Positions 7,976-15,560 of a DNA stretch of 64,000 nucleotides are shown in pieces (the first letter of the stretch is position 1; every line of letters begins with the position of its first letter). The position numbers and the translations under genes were made by a program. The notes beneath the pieces are model-generated. The model saw only the letters and a list, made by a program, of their open reading frames with translations. It did no database searches and was not told the origin of the DNA. The DNA is from Halomontanus rarus. GTDB taxonomy: Archaea; Halobacteriota; Halobacteria; Halobacteriales; Natrialbaceae. The stretch is taken from assembly GCF_029338335.1 (NCBI RefSeq), contig NZ_CP119796.1; one strand, 5' to 3'.

Positions 7976-9007
7976 TCAGCTCTCTCCAACTTCGTGTTCG
8001 ATGTCGAGTTTCTCTGTGACCTCGCGGCGCCGATCAAGTTCTTGCTCGTGGTCTGGTTTGTCGTAATACCGCCGAATGGTCTCAGGCGAAGCTGCAACTC
8101 GCCGAGCAACCTTGACGTAACTCAACCCCTTGTTCAACTGCCACGTAATCGACCCCGTCCGGATCGCATGCGGTGATCGGCTCGAGGGACACTTACTCGA
8201 GTGATTTCGCTGGGTATACTCGCAAGTCGGCCGATGCTCCCCGTGTGGACACTCAATGTTGAGACACGGCTGGGTTGCGAGGTATGCCCACGCGCGAACC
8301 GATCCCTCAGATGCTCGTCCCTGACGAGTCGTGAACAGGGGTTTCCGTCCCTCATCGTCGCGGTTTCGCGGGCGCTCGCGAGCGATATAATGCTCAAGAA
8401 TATCGGCGACCTCCTCGGAAACGAGGACGTTCCGTTCGTGATCTGTTCCATCTTTGAGTCGTGTTGGGGGACGGTGTCGGAACTTGAGGACCCGCTGATC
8501 AGGGTCCCAATCGCCTAAATCAAGCGCACGGACACAGCTGATCCGTGGACCGACATGCCATAACAGCTCGAGCATTGTATGCTTCGCGACGCCTCGATAC
8601 CGGCGCGAGTTTCGGTAGAACTCGAGCAATGCCCGCGCGTTTTCCTCTTCAAGAAGTTCGTCGCTCGTCTCCTCGTCTTTCGAGAGCTCCGGAATGTTAA
8701 CCTTGCCCCCGAGATTGTCGTCGACGACATCGATCGATGCACAGAAATCGAGCAGTTGTTTCAGTGCGGACATCTGCCCCTTGATCGTCATCGGTGAAAC
8801 GTCGGCATCCTCACGATGCGCGCGGTACTCGTCTAAGAGCCAGCCGTCAAGTTCAGACATCGACTCAATGTCTGTCTGCTCGGTCCACTCAACGAACCGA
8901 GTGAGTCGATTCTGGTAGCTTCGAATCGTGTTCTCCGTGTTCTCGGACTTCCGACGAGACAGGAACCGATCGCGTGCTTCTCGAGGAGAGAGATCTCTTT
9001 GGGTCAC
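7976..9007 (-). CDS. int: Tyrosine recombinase/integrase (SNJ2-type by context)
   Basis: This 343-residue integrase has an N-terminal SAM-like core-binding domain (TIRSYQNRLTRFVEW; MTIKGQMSALKQLLDF, about residues 27-90). The catalytic domain shows the first Arg in GPRIS (R155), the box-II motif HAIR (H280, R283) and the nucleophile candidate Tyr314/315 in RRYYDKP. A cysteine cluster (C248, C253, C262, C273) just before box II may bind zinc. The start is a GTG overlapping the stop of the 37-aa gene. By family knowledge it catalyses attP x attB exchange at the tRNA-Trp 3' end. The operon layout with two small upstream genes matches that described for temperate pleolipovirus SNJ2. All catalytic residues are present, so it is likely active. 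Confidence 0.93.
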   Translation of the reverse strand: MTQRDLSPREARDRFLSRRKSENTENTIRSYQNRLTRFVEWTEQTDIESMSELDGWLLDEYRAHREDADVSPMTIKGQMSALKQLLDFCASIDVVDDNLGGKVNIPELSKDEETSDELLEEENARALLEFYRNSRRYRGVAKHTMLELLWHVGPRISCVRALDLGDWDPDQRVLKFRHRPPTRLKDGTDHERNVLVSEEVADILEHYIARERPRNRDDEGRKPLFTTRQGRASEGSVRAWAYLATQPCLNIECPHGEHRPTCEYTQRNHSSKCPSSRSPHAIRTGSITWQLNKGLSYVKVARRVAASPETIRRYYDKPDHEQELDRRREVTEKLDIEHEVGES

Positions 9008-9117
9008 TGCTCCACCTGCTGTCGAGTCGTAGTACGGTCATCAACGTGCGCGCACGAGACGCGGTATCGCTGGCACGCCGCGCACCACGTCGTCTCTGGT
9101 TCGCTGACCCAGTTCAT
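9004..9117 (-). CDS. 37-residue Cys/His protein, putative recombination accessory
   Basis: A tiny frame starts with an ATG overlapping the stop of the winged-helix gene (ATGA) and ends overlapping the GTG of the integrase (GTGA). The protein, MNWVSEPETTWCAACQRY followed by RVSCAHVDDRT, carries CxxC and CxH, a likely zinc knuckle. In SNJ2 the integrase is co-transcribed with two small accessory proteins needed for integration. Position and size make this the likely equivalent of one of them. Overlap on both sides is strong evidence for a real coupled gene despite its size. Confidence 0.75.
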   Translation of the reverse strand: MNWVSEPETTWCAACQRYRVSCAHVDDRTTTRQQVEQ

Positions 9118-9527
9118 TCGGATCGACCCCCGTCGGTCGCGGCGACCTGCATTCCGCAGGCGTTTGCGAGGCGTTTCGCGCTTTCCTCGAGCATCGCCCG
9201 CGCGCTCTCGGTCAGCGTGTAGCCGTTCGTCCGGCCGTCGATTTCGCTTTTCACGACGAACTCGGCGTCGACTAGTTCGTCAAGATTTGAGTACAGTCGT
9301 CCGTGGAGAACCTCGCCCTGCTGATCCTCGAGTTCGTATTTGATCGCCTGTCCCGATCTCGTCTCGTCGGTGCGCTCGAGCTGGCGGATCGCGGTCAGCA
9401 CATCACGCTGAAATCCGGTGAGGTCGGCCCACGATGTTCCACCGTCGGCGATGATTCGCTGGTCAGTTTCCGGCGATACCACTGGTCGTTCGGGGCCTTC
9501 AAGACCCCGCGAGTTGTCGTCGTACAT
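9114..9527 (-). CDS. Winged-helix (PadR-like) protein, first gene of the integrase operon
   Basis: This 137-residue protein starts at the ATG at 9527; the much longer open frame upstream is shadow. After an acidic leader comes a winged helix: ADLTGFQRDVLTAIRQLE, GQAIKYELEDQQGEVLHG, LYSNLDELVDAEFVVKSE, then NGYTLTESARAMLEE. This is the haloarchaeal PadR-like arrangement. It overlaps the 37-aa gene by four bases. The likely role is as an accessory DNA-binding factor for integration or excision, or as regulator of the operon. A nonsense-mutated relative is at 2421-2684. Confidence 0.85.
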   Translation of the reverse strand: MYDDNSRGLEGPERPVVSPETDQRIIADGGTSWADLTGFQRDVLTAIRQLERTDETRSGQAIKYELEDQQGEVLHGRLYSNLDELVDAEFVVKSEIDGRTNGYTLTESARAMLEESAKRLANACGMQVAATDGGRSE

Positions 9528-9570
9528 GGCTTCCGTACCTTGCTTACGGGAGCTGCCGCGGACCCGGTGC

Positions 9571-9699
9571 CTATACACCGGACCGCATTTTCGCAATGGA
9601 CCCGACAGACAGTCAGGTCCGCGTATAGATCCCGTTGAGCAACCAGTTGCGACTACGATGATATATAATTTTCCACTAGTTAGTGCAATAGAGTGCACT
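9571..9699. promoter_or_regulatory. Divergent control region with two inverted repeats
   Basis: Between the integrase operon (leftward) and the repressor-like gene (rightward) there are two dyads. At 9571-9584 and 9616-9628, ctatac-x-cggacc text pairs with ggtccgcgtatag; each arm includes a TATA-like tatac/gtatag. At 9682-9699, agtgca-6-tgcact is a perfect 6-6-6 inverted repeat lying about 20 bases after a strong TATA box (gatatataat, 9659-9668). That places it on the expected transcription start. This fits operator control by the phiH1-like repressor. Confidence 0.6.
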
Positions 9700-9761
9700 G
9701 AATGATTCACTGGAATGGTATTATCGACACTGATAAGATTTTGTTTAATAGCCTCATTCCA

Positions 9762-10025
9762 ATGCGAAGACCAGAAGACTGGATGCAACTCCCTACTGAT
9801 GAGCGAATTCTCGAGATTCTCTCTACTGGTCTGATTTTCTCGCCAAAAGTGATTGCAGTCAATATCGATAGAGGCCGATCTCACGTGAATCGTCGTCTCA
9901 AGGTTCTGGTCGAGAAGGGATTCGTAAATCAGGTTGATCGTGGTTACTACGAGATCTCTGAGACAGGTAGAGAATATTTGGAGGGAGAACTCGACGCGAG
10001 CGATCTCGACGTCGACGAAGAATAG
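9762..10025 (+). CDS. phiH1 repressor-like winged-helix regulator
   Basis: This 87-residue protein starts at MRRPEDWMQL; an in-frame ATG at 9702 would add 20 residues, but those overlap the operator-like dyad region and look non-coding. A winged-helix core follows: DERILEILSTGLIFSPKVIAV, SHVNRRLKVLVEKGFV and GYYEISETGREYLEG. The MRRxxDWM start and overall order are typical of haloarchaeal proteins related to the phage phiH repressor. It is transcribed away from the integrase operon and probably represses it and itself, acting as the lysogeny-type switch of the element. Confidence 0.8.
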   Translation: MRRPEDWMQLPTDERILEILSTGLIFSPKVIAVNIDRGRSHVNRRLKVLVEKGFVNQVDRGYYEISETGREYLEGELDASDLDVDEE

Positions 10026-10091
10026 CCTTAATCGACCCGCTGCCTCCCTCGCACTAAGTCTTATTTGAGCCTCACCTGTATTCCGCACCAG

Positions 10092-10289
10092 ATGCCGAGC
10101 GCAAACCGTAACGACCGATCTGAGGGTGTCGAGTTCATCCACGAGGACGACGGTCGTATCACCGCTGTCGACCTTGAGACCGGCGTCGCTTCGTACGGCG
10201 ACACCAAACCCGAAGCGCTGGCGATGCTCGCAGAAGCGCTCGAGTTGCACGAGAGTGACGGTGAGCCGGTTACAGACGGGAATCACTGA
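10092..10289 (+). CDS. HicB-like antitoxin-family protein (orphan)
   Basis: This 65-residue protein starts at the ATG at 10092 (MPSANRNDRSEG). The core VEFIHEDDGRITAVDLETGVASYG followed by DTKPEALAMLAEALELHE is the partial RNase-H-like fold of HicB: a beta hairpin, then a helix with the EAL.ML.EAL pattern. HicB proteins normally neutralise a HicA RNase encoded next door. Downstream the next gene is on the other strand, and no HicA-like basic protein of about 60 residues is visible, so this is a solitary antitoxin or a regulator. Confidence 0.72.
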   Translation: MPSANRNDRSEGVEFIHEDDGRITAVDLETGVASYGDTKPEALAMLAEALELHESDGEPVTDGNH

Positions 10290-10291
10290 TT

Positions 10292-10573
10292 TCATGCGTC
10301 GACCCCCTCGAGCCCGAGCCGCTGTAGTACCGGTTCGATCCATTCGGGGAGATCGTCGTCGACGCGCCGTTCGTTCTCGTTGAGTACCATCACCAACTTC
10401 GCGACGTTCTCGTTCACGCCGAAGATCCAGTGCCGATCCAGCCGGACGTCAATACGCGCGCGATTGCCGGTTATCTCGAGCCGGACGGTTCGTCCGTCCT
10501 CGAGGTCGATCGAAAGTTCGTTGCCCGAGTTTGGTTCCGTTCTGTACTCAGCTGCCGATTGTCTACGGAGCAT
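10292..10573 (-). CDS. Hypothetical protein (93 aa)
   Basis: A 93-residue frame starts at the ATG at 10573, converging with the HicB-like gene three bases away. The middle is beta-rich (NELSIDLEDGRTVRLEITGN, RARIDVRLDRHWIFGV) and the end is helical and acidic (VDDDLPEWIEPVLQRLGL). Codon use matches the element backbone. I do not recognise the family. Its upstream region carries three gggcggaaaa repeats, which may control it or serve the Orc1/Cdc6 gene. Confidence 0.55.
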   Translation of the reverse strand: MLRRQSAAEYRTEPNSGNELSIDLEDGRTVRLEITGNRARIDVRLDRHWIFGVNENVAKLVMVLNENERRVDDDLPEWIEPVLQRLGLEGVDA

Positions 10574-10617
10574 ACCCGCTCGAAGACACCTGTCAAATAA
10601 AGGTCTACAGCGGAGAT

Positions 10618-10702
10618 GGGCGGAAAACCTCTAAAATCGCTCTACCCTACGATATCGTGACTGACAGGCCGTCTAACCCGTGGGCGGAAAATGGGCGGAA
10701 AA
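10618..10702 (+). repeat. Three gggcggaaaa direct repeats
   Basis: The 10-mer gggcggaaaa occurs at 10618-10627, 10682-10691 and 10693-10702; the last two are 11 bp apart, one helical turn. They lie between the orc1/cdc6 stop codon and the start of the 93-aa gene. They could be iteron-like initiator sites or operator repeats. They do not match a haloarchaeal origin-recognition box that I can recall. Confidence 0.6.
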
Positions 10703-10715
10703 AATAGGCCGGTTT

Positions 10716-11723
10716 TCAAAACTCGGGGACAGCGTACGATTTTCCTTTTCCTTTCCCGTTCGACGTGATCAAATCATATTTACTCTCGAGGCTTGATAGG
10801 TATCGGCGTCTCGTACTTGTTGACTTCACCTGCGGCGCTCGCTGTTCGTAGGTACTGTGGAGTTCGCTTACGCCGATCTCGCCAGCGGCCTTGATGATTT
10901 CGTAGAGGAGTCGCTTGTGGGTCCCGAGATCGTCGACGTGCTGTTGATGAATCTCTTCTAAAACCTCGTCGAGAACACTGTCAACGACGTCGAACGTGAT
11001 CCAAGACTCGTCCTCGCCCATGACTCGTTTCGTCGCGCGACGGAGAATCCCGATCCCAATCCGCGCGTCACCAGCTGCAATATCCGCGATGTACTCGACG
11101 GTCCGCTCGTCGATCACGCCAGGAGCGAGCCCGGCTTTGATTCGCGCTCGGAGGATGTCGCACAGTTCTTCGTGTCGGTACTTCTCGAGACGAATCATCT
11201 CGGAACCCATGAACCGACTCCGAAGACGTCCATCGAAGTACGCGAAGAGGTCGTCCTCGTCGATCGTGATCAGTACCAGCGTCAAGTTCGGCAGATCGTA
11301 GAGCGAATGGAGTGTACTCTCGTCCTCAAGGACGTCGACCTCGTCGAGGATCGCAACGATCTGATCGTCGAACTCACGTAGTCGATCGAGAAACGCACTC
11401 GTCGGCGTTCCCTCCTTCTGGAGGTCAGCACCGAGACCGGAATCCCGAACTAACCTGTGGAGGACGTCACCCTTCGAAGAATCGGACATACAGTTGACGT
11501 AGCCCCATCGAAGATCTAGCGCTTCCCGCTCGAGTTTCCGGACAACGTATTTCGCGAGCGTTGTTTTCCCGGCTCCAGACGGACCGAAGATGAACGCATC
11601 CTCACCGATATCCCCATCTGTGATCGGTCGAAGTGCATCGGCCAACTGGTTGATCTTCCCGTCCCGATGATGGAGATCTGCCGGGAGATATGATGATCGG
11701 AGTGCTCGAGCGTCAGTAATCAT
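10716..11723 (-). CDS. orc1/cdc6: Orc1/Cdc6-family replication initiator
   Basis: This 335-residue AAA+ protein has Walker A GPSGAGKTT at about residues 47-55, Walker B AILDEVD at about 126-131, sensor region LTLVLITID and LRSRFMG, and a lid (GDARIGIGILRRATKRV). A C-terminal winged helix includes HKRLLYEIIKAAGEIGVSELH. It is shorter than chromosomal Orc1/Cdc6 (about 400 or more) but complete. Family members bind origins and load the MCM helicase. Many haloarchaeal plasmids and proviruses carry one, which suggests the element can replicate outside the chromosome. The promoter has an AT-rich TATA just upstream, consistent with a leaderless transcript. Confidence 0.93.
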   Translation of the reverse strand: MITDARALRSSYLPADLHHRDGKINQLADALRPITDGDIGEDAFIFGPSGAGKTTLAKYVVRKLEREALDLRWGYVNCMSDSSKGDVLHRLVRDSGLGADLQKEGTPTSAFLDRLREFDDQIVAILDEVDVLEDESTLHSLYDLPNLTLVLITIDEDDLFAYFDGRLRSRFMGSEMIRLEKYRHEELCDILRARIKAGLAPGVIDERTVEYIADIAAGDARIGIGILRRATKRVMGEDESWITFDVVDSVLDEVLEEIHQQHVDDLGTHKRLLYEIIKAAGEIGVSELHSTYEQRAPQVKSTSTRRRYLSSLESKYDLITSNGKGKGKSYAVPEF

Positions 11724-12133
11724 ATCTATAGTGTCTTTACAGTTAGATAATAAAACCTGACTTTTTGGGTACCATAATTGTTCTAACGATAGGTTATAAC
11801 GTCTTCATTTGAATCGTATGAATAAATAAAGTAAGATGGGGCGAATATGGGCAACTATACTGGTTAGCCGCCCTATCTTTACAGAGTTATTGCCGTCAAC
11901 AGGCCGAACGCAGTAGCTAGTGTTGTCGAGCGACTGTAGAGTCCTCTACTGAGATTGCCTCAAACAGGTCTACAATGATTCTGTTCCATAGTGGACCGGG
12001 ACAGTATTATTCTTGCCAACATTGACGTGATCTTCAGAGGCGTAGGGAAAATTGGTGAGTTTCGAGATTTTCATCTGTTGGCATTGGGATATGTGCGAAA
12101 CAACTTAAACCGTGGCCTGAACAGTAGGGAGAT
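11724..12133. other. Intergenic spacer upstream of orc1/cdc6 and the restriction gene
   Basis: About 410 bp without a gene, separating divergent genes. The part next to orc1/cdc6 (11724-11850) is AT-rich and is the natural place for an origin, but I see no clear repeated origin-recognition boxes. Near 12100 an acttaaacc TATA-like element precedes the restriction gene by about 28 bases. Confidence 0.5.
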
Positions 12134-15085
12134 ATGAGCGAAGCGGATCTCCACTTTGAGTTCTATCGACACCTTGCCAATGCCATCGAAAACGAGCCAA
12201 AACGCAACGGGTTCGTGTTCGGCAACGTGAGGGCAGAGTACGGCGAGAACATCGACGGATTCGCCGATATCGTCCTATTCGACTCAGATGGCAGCCCTGC
12301 AGTCGTTATCGAAGCCAAAGCTCCAAGCGGAAGTGGGCGATCGCGACAGGAGATTGACCCCTACGCGCCTCGCGTAATCAGGCAAGCATTCAGGTATGCA
12401 GGCGATCTTGGTGCCCCCTACTTCTGCACGTTTAACGGCGACAGGCTCGTCGTGTTCGATGCCTACGAGGAGGGAGTGCCATTGTTGCAGCGTTCAACCA
12501 AGAGCTACGAGATCAGCAGTCTACAAAAGTTTGCAAGCACATTCTTAGATGAAATTTCGCGAATTCGTGCAGGTGAAGCTCAATGGGACGCAGACGACGA
12601 CGCGTTCGTTGAGCGCATCAAGTCCCTTCATGAGCGGGTTTCCCCTGAGTTAGAGATGTCGATGTCCGATCACTTGGAGGATAACGATGAGTTTCGGACG
12701 CAGTTCGAAAAGTGGACGACATCCCAGGGAATCGACTACAAGGGTGAAGACGAGGCGGATAAGCGGCATATCCGAGAAGAATTCGCCGAGCAAGCTGCCT
12801 ATCTCCTCGTGAACAAGGTCTTATTTTATAAGATTCTGGAGTCCTCACCAACCTACTCCGACGAGATGGAGCCAATGACAGTTTCCCCCTTCAGCGTCCA
12901 GCAGGACCTTGAAGAGTACTTCACGCATATCGTAGAGGAGATCGACTTTGAGGCCATCTTCGATCATGACCCGATTTACAGCGAGATTCCTCTCGACCCT
13001 GTCTCTGGACAAATCCGTGACTTCGTCATTGAACTTGATGACCAAAACCTGACACAGTTTGACTCGGACGTAATTGGCCGAATCTACGAAGGCGTGATCC
13101 CAGCAGAAAGGAGGAATGAAATGGGGGAGTATTACACCCCACCCGCAATTTGCGACTTAATCACGCGCTTAACGATTGACGATGCTAACGCCAGCGTTCT
13201 CGACCCGGCATGCGGTTCTGGAGGTTTCCTCGTCTCTGCCTATAACAGGAAGAGGGAACTGTTCCCCAAGGAACGAGGGAGCCACGATGTGATCCTTGAC
13301 CAGATGATGGGGGTAGACATCAATCGATTCCCCGCTCACTTGTCAGCGATCAACCTTGCTCTACAGGAATTAAGCGAACATACTGAGAACGTGAACGTAG
13401 AAGTTAGCGACTTCTTCAACGTCCGTCCTGATACGCAGAGATTCGGTCGTGTGGTGGCTGGTGCAGGTGGAGAAACGTGGGAGAGCGGTGATGTGAACGG
13501 GGCAGTCGGTGGGTTCGACGCTGTCGTCGGTAACCCCCCATACATCAGGGGTCGAAGTATCGACCTTGACCATAAGGACGACATTCGAGATCATCTTTCA
13601 AACGTAGATGCTGAGTGGATGACTCGAAACATGGACATTTACGGTTACTTCATCACACACGCCACTGCGTTCCTCGATGACGGAGGCAAGCTCGGGTTCA
13701 TCATTAGTGATCGATGGTTGGATACGCAGTACGGAACTGACCTCCAACGGTTCCTCCTTGAGAACTACCGGATTGAGGCCGTGATCAAGTTCAACAAGCA
13801 GACGTTCGAGGATGCTCTGGTTGGGTCAACTGTAGTCATCCTCGAAAAAGAACCGGAAAAACACAAGAGAGAGGATCACATCGCGAAGTTCGTTGAGGTC
13901 AGAGGACAAATTGGTCTCGATGAGATTGAGTCGGTGGTACGGGAAGATGTTGAGAGCGATCAGATGATTGTGACCGATGAGTACCGATTAGTGGCGAATA
14001 GGCAGGAGAATCTTCGAAACATCGCTAAGTGGAACGTTCTGTACATGGCGCCTCCCATCTACTTCGACCTTGTCGCACTAAACTTGATCGAACTTCAAGA
14101 TGTTGCAGAGATGCACACAGGGTTGGAATGCGGTTCTAACCCGTTCTTCTATCGGCGAATGACAGCTGTCAATGATTTGGGATTGGAGGAGTACTTCACT
14201 CCGCTGTTGAAGGCGTGCGGCCAAGTGAGCAGGATCAAGTTTGACGACGAGGATGCGAAGGAGTGGGGCGTTTTGGACGTCAACGACTTAGTAGAAGAGG
14301 CACTCAATGAGGACCGGGATTTTGGTGATGAAAAGGTGAAACACGTGAAGAATTGGCTCGCGGAGAAAGAGCATGGTAATCTTTTGGAGTACATTGAATG
14401 GGGTGAGGACAATGAACATGATAAGGATTCAGATACGTGCAAAGACAGGGATATCTGGTTCCAGATAGACGATTTAGAAGATCACAGCCCCACTTTCGCA
14501 ATCCCAGACTTTGTTTGGACGGAAGCTCGGGTTGTGTGGAACGATGCTAATGCAGTTGCCGACCGGCAATTCCACAATATCCATCCTCATAATGATATTG
14601 ACAAGAAGCTATTATGCGGTCTTCTCAATTCCCGACTGGTCTGGCTATTACGTGAGGTAGAAGGTCGGCACGCTGGTGGAGAAGGAATGACGCGTTCGAG
14701 GATGGTTCTCTACGAGTCTCAAGAGCTTCGTATTCCAGACCCTCGAAAAATATCGGAAGAGGAAAGTGAAGAGATAAAGTCTGCATTAGATGATCTGTTA
14801 GAATGTGAGGCCGAGCTGGATATAGACGAGGACAATGAGGATGTCGATCCCATGGAGTTGAAGGAGGAGGAACGTGATGCTCTGGATCACGCTGTGTTAT
14901 CCACGATTGGCTTAGAGCATCGGCTTGACGATCTGAAACAGAGCGTGGAGGGGCTAGTTGACCTGCGAAGGGCTGGATCTGGCGATCAGACGGAGGTTCT
15001 AGTTAACCGTACCGAGGAGAAAGAAGTAATCGAGTTAGAGGGCGTTGAAGAGGCTCGTGAGCGTACTCGGTTGACCGACTTCTAG
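12134..15085 (+). CDS. Type IIG-like restriction enzyme/N6-adenine methylase
   Basis: This is a 983-residue single-chain restriction-modification protein. The N-terminus has a PD-(D/E)XK-type site: DGFADIVLF (about residues 43-51) then AVVIEAKAP (58-66). A helical connector leads to the gamma-class methylase: motif I DPACGSGGF at about 356-364, motif IV NPPYI at about 465-469, and further core text (GYFITHATAFL, GKLGFIISDRWL). The C-terminal 350 residues are the likely target-recognition region. By family knowledge it cleaves DNA lacking its own adenine methylation. It differs from BREX PglX in context, since no pglZ or brx genes are present. It is AT-richer than the host backbone, so probably acquired cargo. 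The target sequence is unknown. Confidence 0.88.
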   Translation: MSEADLHFEFYRHLANAIENEPKRNGFVFGNVRAEYGENIDGFADIVLFDSDGSPAVVIEAKAPSGSGRSRQEIDPYAPRVIRQAFRYAGDLGAPYFCTFNGDRLVVFDAYEEGVPLLQRSTKSYEISSLQKFASTFLDEISRIRAGEAQWDADDDAFVERIKSLHERVSPELEMSMSDHLEDNDEFRTQFEKWTTSQGIDYKGEDEADKRHIREEFAEQAAYLLVNKVLFYKILESSPTYSDEMEPMTVSPFSVQQDLEEYFTHIVEEIDFEAIFDHDPIYSEIPLDPVSGQIRDFVIELDDQNLTQFDSDVIGRIYEGVIPAERRNEMGEYYTPPAICDLITRLTIDDANASVLDPACGSGGFLVSAYNRKRELFPKERGSHDVILDQMMGVDINRFPAHLSAINLALQELSEHTENVNVEVSDFFNVRPDTQRFGRVVAGAGGETWESGDVNGAVGGFDAVVGNPPYIRGRSIDLDHKDDIRDHLSNVDAEWMTRNMDIYGYFITHATAFLDDGGKLGFIISDRWLDTQYGTDLQRFLLENYRIEAVIKFNKQTFEDALVGSTVVILEKEPEKHKREDHIAKFVEVRGQIGLDEIESVVREDVESDQMIVTDEYRLVANRQENLRNIAKWNVLYMAPPIYFDLVALNLIELQDVAEMHTGLECGSNPFFYRRMTAVNDLGLEEYFTPLLKACGQVSRIKFDDEDAKEWGVLDVNDLVEEALNEDRDFGDEKVKHVKNWLAEKEHGNLLEYIEWGEDNEHDKDSDTCKDRDIWFQIDDLEDHSPTFAIPDFVWTEARVVWNDANAVADRQFHNIHPHNDIDKKLLCGLLNSRLVWLLREVEGRHAGGEGMTRSRMVLYESQELRIPDPRKISEEESEEIKSALDDLLECEAELDIDEDNEDVDPMELKEEERDALDHAVLSTIGLEHRLDDLKQSVEGLVDLRRAGSGDQTEVLVNRTEEKEVIELEGVEEARERTRLTDF

Positions 15086-15111
15086 ATACAATTGGCTTAA
15101 CACTGTTATCA

Positions 15112-15426
15112 ATGACCCAAAACGACAATCACCGTGTAGAAGTAGGGAGTGCGAAAGTAGCGTTTTTCCTTGACGAGGGTGGGGTCGATGAGGATCCCAT
15201 CCCATTAGTGATGTTTCCTGAAGATGATTATGCAGATGTCGGTGACTTCGTTGCTGACCGCATCGAATCGTCTGGCATCATAAGTCGTGTGGACACGCCT
15301 GATAAGGGTGATAAGACGGATATAGGTACGGTATGGTGGGACAAGGACGGAAAACCGACCCGGTTAGAAGGAGATGAGTTTTCAGTCCAATTTGATAGGT
15401 CAGGATCCCCATCATTTGATCACTGA
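15112..15426 (+). CDS. Hypothetical acidic protein following the restriction gene
   Basis: This 104-residue protein starts 26 bp after the restriction-methylase stop on the same strand, so it is probably co-transcribed. It is acidic and beta-rich: HRVEVGSAKVAFFLDEGG, DPIPLVMFPEDDYADVGDF, then DIGTVWWDKDGKPTRLEGD. No catalytic or zinc motif is visible. I do not recognise it. Position suggests a partner or modulator of the restriction enzyme, but that is inference only. Confidence 0.6.
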   Translation: MTQNDNHRVEVGSAKVAFFLDEGGVDEDPIPLVMFPEDDYADVGDFVADRIESSGIISRVDTPDKGDKTDIGTVWWDKDGKPTRLEGDEFSVQFDRSGSPSFDH

Positions 15427-15560
15427 ACTTATTTAAGACATACGAACAGGTGCGAACCATAAATTGAGAGGGAAGAAGGCACACTACTCAATTTCGACTT
15501 TGAAAGTAGAGTTTGCTGAAGTGAGTCGTTGTCTCTAGCGTCTAAACAAGACTCAAGTGG

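Noticed and set aside
9528..10343. Upstream extension of the winged-helix gene to 409 codons
   Set aside because: It crosses the divergent control region and lies antisense to the repressor-like and HicB-like genes; the conserved domain begins after the ATG at 9527.
12134..15085. BREX PglX identity for the methylase
   Set aside because: No pglZ, brxC or other BREX genes are present, and the protein has its own N-terminal nuclease motif, so type IIG fits better.
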